In this document: in pieces, positions 35,060 through 44,400 of the stretch
How positions within the stretch are numbered: position 1 is the first letter of the stretch
How the letters are laid out: each line of letters starts with the position of its first letter
NCBI GenBank assembly: GCA_009911185.1
Contig: QXWW01000005.1
Span: 69,501-133,500 of the forward strand
Source of the DNA: Lachnospiraceae bacterium
GTDB taxonomy: Bacteria > Bacillota > Clostridia > Lachnospirales > Lachnospiraceae
DNA length: 64,000 nucleotides
Reading direction: 5' to 3'
Position numbers and translations under genes: made by a program
The notes under the pieces: generated by a model
The model's database searches: none
The model's input: only the letters and a program-made list of their open reading frames with translations
Told to the model about the DNA's origin: nothing

Positions 35060-35088
35060 GGCTGCTGCAAAACCATTTTGCAGCAGCC
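35060..35088 (-). terminator. Hairpin between glgP and the EamA gene
   Basis: GGCTGCTGCAAAA and TTTTGCAGCAGCC form a perfect 13-bp stem with a 3-nt loop. The U-tract on the minus strand is poor, so some read-through is likely. Confidence 0.5.
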
Positions 35089-35108
35089 TCTTTTCAGTTG
35101 CTCCTCTA

Positions 35109-37574
35109 TTATTCCGGCATTACTACTTTCACTTTATCCAGATGCCAGATATCATCCACATACTCCTGAATGGTTCTGTCGGAAGTAAACTTACCGGCAT
35201 GGGCCGTATTCAGCATTGCCATCTTCGCCCAGCCTTTTTCATCCCTGTATGCCCGCTCAACTCTTTCCTGCGCCTCCGCATAGGAACGGAAATCCTTCAG
35301 AATAAAGTAAGTGTCCGCATACTGTGTCTCCAGAGTATTGAGCAGAGAATTATACAGGGGACGGAACAGTTCCGAATCATTTCTGGAATACATTCCGTTA
35401 ATTAGCTGCATCAGTACCTGACGAATATCCTGATCACTGTTAAAAATCTGCATAGGATCATAATCACGCGTCTGTTCATGCCCAATCACTTCCTGGGAGC
35501 TCATACCGAAAATAAACGCATTTTCCTCTCCCACCTCTTCTACAATCTCCACATTTGCTCCATCCATGGTTCCAATCGTCACAGCGCCATTCAGCATGAA
35601 CTTCATGTTTCCTGTTCCGGACGCCTCCTTACTTGCTGTGGAAATCTGTTCCGACACATCTGCCGCCGCAAAAATCTGCTCAGCAATCGATACTTTATAA
35701 TCTTCGATAAATACCACTTTCAGTTTGCCGCCTATGGAAGAATCGTTATTAATAACCTCCGCCACACTGTTAATCAGCTTGATCGTCAGCTTGGCAATGC
35801 GATAACCTGCCGCCGCTTTTGCACCAAAGATAAAGGTTCGCGGATAAAATTCCATTTCCGGATGCTCCTTAATCTTATTATACAGATACATCACGTGCAG
35901 GATATTCAGAAGCTGGCGCTTATACTCATGAAGACGCTTTACCTGTACATCAAAAATAGAGCGGGGATCCACTTTAATCCCATTATGTTCCAGTATATAA
36001 TTTGCCAGACGCAGCTTATTCTGATATTTGATGTTCATAAATTCCTGCTGCGCCTTCTCATCGTCCACATAAACAGCCAGTTTCTCCAGATGAGGCAGAT
36101 TGGTTACCCAGTCATTTCCAATATATTTATTAATCCATTCTGACAACAGTGGATTGCCGTGATATAAGAACCTTCTCTGCGTGATACCATTTGTTTTATT
36201 ATTGAATTTGTCCGGGAACATTTCATAGAACTCATGCAGCTCCTGGTTCTTTAAAATTTCTGTATGCAGTCTCGCAACGCCATTGACGGAACAGCCTGCC
36301 GCAATTGCCAGATGCGCCATCTTTACCTGGCCGTCGAAAATGATAGCCATTTTCTTTACCTTGTTGTAATCTCCTGGAAAACGCTTCTCAATATCCAGGA
36401 TAAAACGACGGTTGATTTCCTCCACAATCTGGTATATTCTTGGCAGCAGCCTGGAAAAGATTTCAATCGGCCATTTTTCCAATGCTTCCGACATAATCGT
36501 ATGGTTGGTGTACGCACAGGTGTGGGTCGTGATTTCCCATGCCTCATCCCATTCCATGCCTTCATCATCTATCAGAATACGCATCAGCTCTGCTACCGCC
36601 ACAGTCGGATGCGTGTCGTTCAACTGGATTGCTACCTTCTCCGGAAGCTTATGAAGATCGGTATGATGTTTCTTATAACGGGCAATGGCGCGCTGCACAC
36701 TGGCAGATACAAAGAAATACTGCTGTTTTAAGCGCAGCTCTTTTCCCTGGATATGATTGTCATTGGGGTACAATACTTCTACCAGGTTTCTGGCGAGATT
36801 CTCCTGCTCAACGGCCTTTCGGTAATCTCCTTTGTCAAACGCATCCAGTTCAAAGTACTCTTCCGGTTCTGCATCCCAGGCAATGAGGACATTTACCATA
36901 TTGTTATTATATCCAATGACCGGCATATCATAAGGTACTGCACGGACCGTCTGATAACCCTCGTGGATAAATTTCGGCCTTCCATTCTCGCCCATTTCAG
37001 AGCGGACATAACCGCCGAATTTAATCTGGAAGGTATGCTCCGGACGACGCAATTCGAACGGATATCCATCCTTGAGCCAGTTATCCGGCACTTCCACCTG
37101 AAATCCATTTTCAATTTTCTGGCGGAACAAACCGTAACGGTAACGGATTCCGCATCCATAGGCAGGATATCCCAGCGTGGACAGAGACTCCATAAAACAA
37201 GCTGCAAGCCTTCCAAGACCTCCATTTCCCAAGGCGGGATCCGGTTCCTGATCTTCAATCACATTCAGATCGAACCCAATTTCTTCCAACGCTTCCTTTA
37301 CCTCTTTGTACGCGGTCATGTTAATGAGGTTGTTGCCCAGCGCTCTGCCCATCAAAAATTCCATGGACATATAATACAAAATCTTAGGATCTTCTTTATC
37401 GAAGGTTTTCTGTGTGGCAAGCCACTGGTCAATGACTACGTTTTTCACGGCATTGGATACCGCCTGGTATACTTCCTGCTGGGAAGCCTCTTCCAATGTC
37501 TTACGGTAAAGGTTTTTCACATTGTTTTTAATTTCCTGGATAAATTTCTCTTTCTCAAACATCTTATTTTTCAT
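35109..37574 (-). CDS. glgP: Glycogen/starch/maltodextrin phosphorylase
   Basis: 821 aa, the usual length. EDQEPDPALGNGGLGRLAACFMES, IQLNDTHPTVAVAELMR and the PLP-lysine block EASGTGNMKFMLNGAVTIGTMDGANVEI (cited by family; residues about 655-685) are intact. It releases glucose 1-phosphate from alpha-1,4-glucans. It lies 31 bp after ileS on the same strand, an unusual partner, and may be co-transcribed. Confidence 0.96.
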   Translation of the reverse strand: MKNKMFEKEKFIQEIKNNVKNLYRKTLEEASQQEVYQAVSNAVKNVVIDQWLATQKTFDKEDPKILYYMSMEFLMGRALGNNLINMTAYKEVKEALEEIGFDLNVIEDQEPDPALGNGGLGRLAACFMESLSTLGYPAYGCGIRYRYGLFRQKIENGFQVEVPDNWLKDGYPFELRRPEHTFQIKFGGYVRSEMGENGRPKFIHEGYQTVRAVPYDMPVIGYNNNMVNVLIAWDAEPEEYFELDAFDKGDYRKAVEQENLARNLVEVLYPNDNHIQGKELRLKQQYFFVSASVQRAIARYKKHHTDLHKLPEKVAIQLNDTHPTVAVAELMRILIDDEGMEWDEAWEITTHTCAYTNHTIMSEALEKWPIEIFSRLLPRIYQIVEEINRRFILDIEKRFPGDYNKVKKMAIIFDGQVKMAHLAIAAGCSVNGVARLHTEILKNQELHEFYEMFPDKFNNKTNGITQRRFLYHGNPLLSEWINKYIGNDWVTNLPHLEKLAVYVDDEKAQQEFMNIKYQNKLRLANYILEHNGIKVDPRSIFDVQVKRLHEYKRQLLNILHVMYLYNKIKEHPEMEFYPRTFIFGAKAAAGYRIAKLTIKLINSVAEVINNDSSIGGKLKVVFIEDYKVSIAEQIFAAADVSEQISTASKEASGTGNMKFMLNGAVTIGTMDGANVEIVEEVGEENAFIFGMSSQEVIGHEQTRDYDPMQIFNSDQDIRQVLMQLINGMYSRNDSELFRPLYNSLLNTLETQYADTYFILKDFRSYAEAQERVERAYRDEKGWAKMAMLNTAHAGKFTSDRTIQEYVDDIWHLDKVKVVMPE

Positions 37575-37605
37575 AGCTGTCTCCTTCTTCTCTGGTATCT
37601 GCCCC

Positions 37606-40600
37606 TTAGCATACCTTTTCTACCCCAAGCATTACCTGCTCTCCATTGATATTCCATTCCTTCCCGTATCCTTTTACAGCCGAACTTTCAATCTCTTCTG
37701 CAAGCACCTCAGACTGAATCTGTCCGCCGTATGTCTGAAAGATTGCGGAAATTCTGTCGCCGGCACGATAAGATACCACGATCTTATCCATCACCTCAAA
37801 GCCTGCCTCCTTGCGCATAGTCTGAATCTTGCTGATCAGCTCGCGCACAAACCCCTCCTCAATCAGCTCCGGCGTCAGATTGGTGTCAAGTACCACTGTC
37901 ACTTCATTATCGCCCTCTGTCACATACCCTTCCTGCTGCGTCATGGTGATAAGCAAGTCCTCTTCACATAATACAACTTCTGTATTTACGCTGTCAAGGG
38001 AAATACTACCTTTACTCTTAAGCTCCGCCATAGCCGCATTGCCGTCAAGCTCACGAAGCGCCTTCTGGATCAGGCCCAGGAATTTGCCGTATTTGGGACC
38101 TACTGTACGAAGCTGGGGTTTAAACGTATAATCTGTAAAGCTGCTGACATCCTCGGTAAACGTTACCTTTTTGACATTCAATTCTTCCTCAATAATCTCC
38201 TGGAAAAATTCCGGAAGATCATAGGGAGCTTTGACAAACATGGTTCCAATTGGCTGGCGGTTCTTGATATTGGCACTGTTACGGCAGGCACGTCCCATCA
38301 CCACAATTTTCAATACTGCCTCCATATGTTTCTCCAGCTCTTTATCCACCATAGATGCATCTGCCACTGGAAAATCGCATAAATGGACGCTCTCAGGGGC
38401 ATTTTCGTCAATGCTGCACACCAGGTTGCGGTAAATATCCTCGGTCATAAACGGTATCATAGGCGCTGCCGCCTTGCTCACAGTTACCAGAGCCGTATAT
38501 AACGTCATATAGGCATTCACCTTATCCTGCTCCATGCCCTTCGCCCAGAAACGCTCCCGGCTTCTTCTCACATACCAGTTGCTCATGTCGTCCGTAAACT
38601 CCTGTAGCGCTCTTGCCGCCTCCGGAATCCGGTAATTTTCCAGGTCATTATCCACTTCCGTTACCAGCGTATTTAATTTTGACAGCAGCCATTTATCCAT
38701 CACAGACAACTTATCATATTCCAGCTTATATTTTGTAGCGTCAAACTGGTCAATATTTGCATAGAGAATGAAAAACGCATACGTGTTCCACAAAGTCCCC
38801 ATAAATTTACGCTGTCCTTCCTGTACCGCTTTTCCATGAAAACGGTTGGGCAGCCAGGGAGCCGAGTTCACATAGAAATACCAGCGAATCGCATCCGCTC
38901 CGTAAGTTTTCAAAGCCTCAAAAGGATCCACGGCATTTCCCTTGGATTTACTCATCTTCTGTCCATTTTCATCCTGCACATGCCCCAGTACGATTACATT
39001 TTCATAGGGAGCTTTGTTAAACAGCAGCGTAGATTCTGCAAGCAGAGAATAGAACCATCCGCGGGTCTGATCCACCGCCTCTGAAATAAACTGCGCCGGG
39101 AACTGCTGCGCAAATACCTCTTTATTCTCAAATGGATAGTGATGCTGCGCAAAGGGCATCGCCCCGGAATCAAACCAACAATCAATTACCTCCGGAACCC
39201 GGTGCATCTCTTTTCCGCACTTCGGACATTGGATCGTCACTGCATCAATATACGGACGATGCAGTTCAATTTCCTCCGGACAATTATCGGACAATTCTTT
39301 TAACTCTGCAATACTGCCGACAGAATGCATATGACCGCATTCGCATTCCCATATATTGAGCGGCGTTCCCCAGTAACGGTTCCGCGAAATTCCCCAATCC
39401 TGGACATTTTCCAGCCAATCGCCAAAACGTCCCTTGCCGATGCTTTCCGGAATCCAATTAATAGTATTATTATTACGGATCAGATCGTCTTTCACTTCTG
39501 TCATTTTAATAAACCAGGATTCTCTCGCATAATAAATCAACGGCGTATCACATCGCCAGCAATGAGGATATTCATGCTCAAATCCGGGGGCGTCAAACAA
39601 AAGCTTCTGATCCTCCAGATCCTGCAGAATCTTAGGATCTGCCTTCTTACAGAAAATACCGGCATAAGGCGTCCCCTCTGTCAGTTCGCCTTTTCCATTT
39701 ACAAATTGTACAAAGGGAAGATCATATTTCCTTCCCACTTTGGAGTCGTCCTCACCAAACGCCGGGGCAATGTGTACAATACCGGTTCCGTCCGTCATGG
39801 TAACGTAATCGTCACAGGTGAGAAAATGCGCTTTTTTGTGCTGTTTTGCCGCCGCTTCCCCTGCGCAGGCAAACAAAGGCTCATATTCCCTGTATTCTAA
39901 ATCCGTGCCTTTATAAGTCTCTAATATCTCATATGCCTTCTCTCCTGCGGCAAGCTGTTCCTTATCCAGCAGTGCGGACATTACCTTATCCAGCAATGCT
40001 TCCGCCATATAATAGGTATATCCGTCCTTTGCCCTGACCTTACAGTAAGTTTCCTGGGGATTCACACAGAGCGCCAGATTCGAGGGCAGCGTCCAGGGCG
40101 TTGTGGTCCAGGCCAGAAAATACGCGTCTTCGCCCACCGCCTTGAAACGGACGATGGCTGAACGCTCTTTTACGGTCTTATATCCCTGCGCCACTTCCTG
40201 GGCAGACAAAGGAGTTCCACAGCGCGGACAATACGGCACAATCTTAAAACCCTTGTACAATAATTTCCGGTTCCAGATTTCTTTTAACGCCCACCATTCT
40301 GACTCGATAAAATCATTGTGGTAGGTGACATAAGGGTTATCCATATCCGCCCAAAATCCGACGGTGCCGGAGAAATCCTCCCACATTCCCTTATATTTCC
40401 AGACGCTTTCTTTACATTTATCAATAAAAGGCTCTAGACCGTATTCCTCGATCTGCTCCTTGCCGTCTAAACCCAAAAGCTTCTCCACTTCCAGCTCTAC
40501 GGGAAGTCCGTGGGTGTCCCAGCCTGCTTTCCGGGGTACCATTTTGCCCTTCATGGTCTGATATCTGGGAATCATATCCTTAATGACACGCGTCAGGACA

Positions 40601-40773
40601 TGTCCGATATGTGGCTTTCCATTTGCCGTGGGCGGCCCGTCATAAAAGGTATATGTCTCGCCCTGCCTGCGATTCTCCATACTCTTACGGAAAATATCAT
40701 TCTCTCTCCAGAATTGCTCTGTCTGCTTCTCTCTTTCTACAAAGTTCAGATTTGTCTCGACTTTGTTATACAT
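37606..40773 (-). CDS. ileS: Isoleucine--tRNA ligase, long (type 2-like) form
   Basis: 1055 aa from the ATG at 40773, which has AAAGGAG 8 nt upstream. The frame stays open to 40980 but that part is the dispersed repeat and not coding. The HIGH motif is in TANGKPHIGHV, KMSKS in GQKMSKSKGNAVDPF, and the editing domain has the TTPWTLPSN block. The length and sequence resemble the eukaryote-like IleRS group, often less sensitive to mupirocin than the ~920-aa type. It is controlled by an Ile T-box at 41374-41073. Confidence 0.95.
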   Translation of the reverse strand: MYNKVETNLNFVEREKQTEQFWRENDIFRKSMENRRQGETYTFYDGPPTANGKPHIGHVLTRVIKDMIPRYQTMKGKMVPRKAGWDTHGLPVELEVEKLLGLDGKEQIEEYGLEPFIDKCKESVWKYKGMWEDFSGTVGFWADMDNPYVTYHNDFIESEWWALKEIWNRKLLYKGFKIVPYCPRCGTPLSAQEVAQGYKTVKERSAIVRFKAVGEDAYFLAWTTTPWTLPSNLALCVNPQETYCKVRAKDGYTYYMAEALLDKVMSALLDKEQLAAGEKAYEILETYKGTDLEYREYEPLFACAGEAAAKQHKKAHFLTCDDYVTMTDGTGIVHIAPAFGEDDSKVGRKYDLPFVQFVNGKGELTEGTPYAGIFCKKADPKILQDLEDQKLLFDAPGFEHEYPHCWRCDTPLIYYARESWFIKMTEVKDDLIRNNNTINWIPESIGKGRFGDWLENVQDWGISRNRYWGTPLNIWECECGHMHSVGSIAELKELSDNCPEEIELHRPYIDAVTIQCPKCGKEMHRVPEVIDCWFDSGAMPFAQHHYPFENKEVFAQQFPAQFISEAVDQTRGWFYSLLAESTLLFNKAPYENVIVLGHVQDENGQKMSKSKGNAVDPFEALKTYGADAIRWYFYVNSAPWLPNRFHGKAVQEGQRKFMGTLWNTYAFFILYANIDQFDATKYKLEYDKLSVMDKWLLSKLNTLVTEVDNDLENYRIPEAARALQEFTDDMSNWYVRRSRERFWAKGMEQDKVNAYMTLYTALVTVSKAAAPMIPFMTEDIYRNLVCSIDENAPESVHLCDFPVADASMVDKELEKHMEAVLKIVVMGRACRNSANIKNRQPIGTMFVKAPYDLPEFFQEIIEEELNVKKVTFTEDVSSFTDYTFKPQLRTVGPKYGKFLGLIQKALRELDGNAAMAELKSKGSISLDSVNTEVVLCEEDLLITMTQQEGYVTEGDNEVTVVLDTNLTPELIEEGFVRELISKIQTMRKEAGFEVMDKIVVSYRAGDRISAIFQTYGGQIQSEVLAEEIESSAVKGYGKEWNINGEQVMLGVEKVC

Positions 40774-40838
40774 TGTGATTCTCCTTTCTGATGAAACTCC
40801 CGGTATACTCAGGAAACCCGAAAAATTCTCTATATAAC

Positions 40839-41070
40839 AAAGTGGGCATGCCCACTTTAACTCCCCTAACCCCTCATTCTTGAGGGGCTGCACACTTTGA
40901 CGCGCCGGATGCTTATTGCGCAGCAATAAAATACTTCCTGCGTCCGTGCGGATTTGTCCTAAGGGGTACCGTGCTTGCACGGGGGATTCCTTAGGACAGT
41001 TAGGTTCCGTTTTTTTGTCTTATAGGGAGACACTTTCACGCTTTCGCGTGACAAGGTCTTTCCTAATAAG
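40839..41070 (-). repeat. Dispersed terminator-adjacent hairpin repeat, copy C
   Basis: On the minus strand the hairpin at 41065-41023 (TAGGAAAGA arm, TCACGC/GCGTGA inner stem) follows the T-box terminator after CATCTTAT. It ends in a perfect palindrome (AAAGTGGGCA/TGCCCACTTT, 40858-40839). Between them is a copy-specific hairpin with 10-bp arms (TGTCCTAAGG/CCTTAGGACA) at about 40948-40998. It lies wholly within the ileS leader. Confidence 0.75.
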
Positions 41071-41072
41071 AT

Positions 41073-41374
41073 GAAAAAAGAAGACTCCGTCCTGTAAAAG
41101 GACGAAGCCCGCATATGCTCGTTTACCACCTGTTACTCTGTACTTTGACATACTGCGTCTTCACATAAGGGCAGCGTCAGCATACATGATTCCCGTAACG
41201 GCGGAATATTCCGTCCCGGCCTACTCTTTTTGCATGGAAATCTGCAAAATGTTCAGCGGGCAACTTGGAAGTGATATTCGGGCAGCTTCTACTTGTACCG
41301 GCTCCCACCCTCCCGGTTCGCTGTAACGTTGGATCTGCTGTCTTACTGTCTTCGTCATAGTCTTTTCATATTTC
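41073..41374 (-). promoter_or_regulatory. Ile-specific T-box riboswitch of ileS
   Basis: The leader shows the T-box architecture. Stem I contains GAACCGGGAGGGTGGGAGCC and a specifier loop with ATC (Ile codon) at 41275-41273 followed by A. The stem II/III region has GAGTAGGC and CCGTTACGGG, and the T-box antiterminator segment contains AGGTGGTAAACGAG (UGGU to pair with uncharged tRNA ACCA). A terminator CGTCC...GGACG with TTCTTTTTT (about 41110-41073) ends it. Uncharged tRNA-Ile should allow read-through to ileS. Confidence 0.88.
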
Positions 41375-41380
41375 TGCTAT

Positions 41381-41427
41381 ATTATAAAGCCTGCCATCTG
41401 ATTTTGTCAAGAGATGGCAGGCTTTTT
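41381..41427 (-). promoter_or_regulatory. ileS promoter embedded in the upstream terminator hairpin
   Basis: On the minus strand TTGACA (41410-41405), an 18-bp spacer and TATAAT (41386-41381). The -35 lies in the loop of a hairpin whose arms are GCCTGCCATCT (41422-41412 and 41399-41389), just after the stop codon of the LRR gene. The same bases serve as terminator-like hairpin and as promoter. Confidence 0.7.
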
Positions 41428-41434
41428 CCGCAAG

Positions 41435-44400
41435 TTACTTCACCGTTATCTTTAGTCTCGCTTTCTTATTGTTAAATGTTTTTACTGTAATAACCGCCTT
41501 ACCCCTCTTTTTCGCCGTTATCTTCCCCGTCGAAGATACGGACGCTACCGCTTTTTTACTGGAAGAGTATGTGATCTTACGGCTTGCCGTATTATCAGGC
41601 AGTTTTATCTTGATCTGGAATGTTTTACCCTTTTTCAATGTCTTTTTAGAAGCATTCAGCGTAATCTTTGCCGGCGCTTTTCTCACTTTCACCAGGATCT
41701 TTGCATATTTGCCGTTCGCAGCTCTGACGGTGATCCTGCTGGTTCCAACCTTTTTCGCCTTAATCTTCCCTTTCGCACTGACTGTCACCTTGTTATTAGA
41801 GGTTTCATAAGACAATGTCCGGTTGGTGGCATCCTGCGGCAAAACAGACGCTCCCAGCGCACAGGTTTCTCCTGCTCCCATTATCAGCTTTTTCACCGGA
41901 ACTTTTACTTCCTTCACCGCAATTTCCTTCTTAACCGTCACCTGCAGCTCCGCCTTCCTGCCATTAAACGTCTCTACCGTAATCACGGCTTTCCCCTCTT
42001 TTGCCGCCGTCACTTTTCCTTCTCCGGAAACTGCGGCCACAGATTCATCGCTTGAAGAATATGTAATCCGATTGCTGGCCGTGTCCGCAGGCAGATTTAC
42101 CTCTATCTGGAAGCATTCTTTCGGATTTAATTTTTTCTCCCTGGCATTTAAAGTAAACATATCCGGCGCTTTCTTCACAGTCACCGTAACCATTTCCTGC
42201 TTCCCATTGGCAGCCTTTACAAGGACGTATGAAGTACCCGGCTTCTTCGCAGTTATGATTCCCTCCCGCGAAACTTCCACTTTGTCATTCATCGCCTGAA
42301 ATACAAGCGTCTTATCCGTAGCATTGTGCGGCAGTACAGATACTGTCAGAGGATAAGATTCGCCCGCCCCCAGAGTCAGATTTTTTTTGTCTATATTGAT
42401 TTTTATCACAGCAATATCCGGCTTCTTATCCGGTTCTTCCGGATCCGGTTTCGGCTCTTCCGGGTCTGGTTCCTCCGGACCTGGCTTCGGCTCTTCCGGG
42501 TCGGGTTCCTCCGGGCCTGGTTTCGGCTCTTCCGGATCGGGTTCCTCCGGACCTGGTTTCGGCTCTTCTGGATCGGGTTCCTCCGGACTGGTAAGAGAAA
42601 CGATACACTCTCCCAATTTGAAAGTAAAGCTGTCCCCCTCTTGCGGGACAATCTCAATTTCACAGGTTAATTCCATTTCCCCTTCCTGCTCTGCAAAAGA
42701 AGTTTCCAGTTCTTCCAGAGACATTGTAATATAATTCCGTCCCGGATTCAAAACGGCATTCTGCGTATAAGAAGCAATTTTCTCTCCGCCATGGCCAACG
42801 AAGGAAGCTGTCAAGGCGGCATTTTTCGGCGTTCTGTCCCCGGAAATTATCGCAAAACTTATCGTTCCATTAAGTTTGTTTTTTGCATCACAGTTTACAT
42901 TAATTTCGCTGTCTTTGGCTTTAAATGGATTTTCCTCCTTGGAGACTGCAAAAGAAGCTGCTGCTTTCCCGTCTGCCAGTTCCAGCTCCTGTCCATCCAC
43001 AGATATCTTCTCCTGCTTTGACGCCTGAATCGCAATCGTATCATCACCCGTTACAGTTACTGCGGCGTTGCTTCCCTCAATTTCTATCGTCCGCTCCATT
43101 CCTTCTTCATTCATCAACGTAAACTGCGCCGTTTCCTCTTCTGTGGATTCCGATTTCAAAACCAGCTCCACCTTTTCCTCTTCCGTCTCTGGCTGAATTA
43201 CTTCCAATACTGCATGTTCATCTGAAGAAGTAATTTCCGCAAAGTTTTCTTCTGATGCGACATAAAAAGTAATCGCATCCTCTGCGCTGTCAGAACTCTC
43301 CTGCCCTGCTGCAAGCTGGTAGCTGCCTTTTGGCAGGACGAAACTGCGGATTCCTGAAAAAACGTCTTCCTGTTCTGTCTCAAACAGTTTCTGTTCATAG
43401 GCGCCTTCTATTTCCTCTATGCCTTTTCCATCTTTATTCTCCACGGTTGCATCTTTTTTATCAATGGAGAGATAAAGAGATTCTTCCGCCGTTTCACTTT
43501 GAAGCTCCACGCCCGACATTGCAGCGGCAACTACTGAATAATTCAGATAAGACGCGTAACTGTAAAACTTATAAGAAATTTCACTGAAATCTTTTTTTAT
43601 GGTAAGCGTCTGCATTGCTGAAGGCTGATTGGGATCATAAACTTTCATCTCAAAATCACCATTCTCCACCTGCTCCACAGAAACAGGAATTACCACATGC
43701 GCTGCATAGGCAGAATATACGACCATTAAAATAGGTTCTGCCTGTGAATCCACATAAAGACCGCCGGAACGCTCAAATTCTTCTACTTTCAGAATCATTT
43801 CCAGATATTTTCCCCGGTTCCTGCTTAACAGACCGCCGCAGCCGCCAATGGCGCCTTTACACTGTGAAATCTGGTAAGCCTCAATCAGCTTTGTCAAAGC
43901 GGCGTCTTTATGTCCAGGCGCCGCCAGGTCATAAAGATTTTTTGCATTGGCATCATAATCTGCCACCTGGAAATTCTGATTTTCATAAAATTCCAGAGTG
44001 GTTCCAGCCATTCCATAACAGGAGCCGTTCCAATTCCCGTCCACAGCATAATAGTAGCTGCCAGAAATAATACTATTCAGAATATCCACATACCGTTGCC
44101 TTGGAATACGGTAATTCGCGGGATAACCAAAGGAAGCTGCGCTGTTGTTAAAGGAATAGTGATCTCTTCTCTCCGTATAGAATCTGTCCAGACCCATTAG
44201 CGGAATCCCATTCCAGGAATCACCCAGACGGGCCCATTCATTCCAAAACTTACGATAGCAAATTGTAAGTTTGCCGCATTCCTGGAAACTGTCTTCTGCC
44301 CAGTTTTCCGGGATTCCTCCATAAAAATAAACTTTTTCCAACGCTGCATTGCCCTGAAATGCCTGGGCCTCAATCGTATGTACATTGACAGGAAGATTGA

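Noticed and set aside
40774-40980. N-terminal extension of IleRS through the open frame upstream
   Set aside because: The extension is made of the dispersed repeat, has no SD, and the ATG at 40773 has AAAGGAG at normal distance and gives the family N terminus.
42406-42734. Open frames over the Pro-rich repeat on both strands, and the repeat as a CRISPR
   Set aside because: The 36-bp units are contiguous without spacers and encode PEEPDPEEPKPG in the large surface-protein gene. Other frames are shadows of low-complexity sequence.
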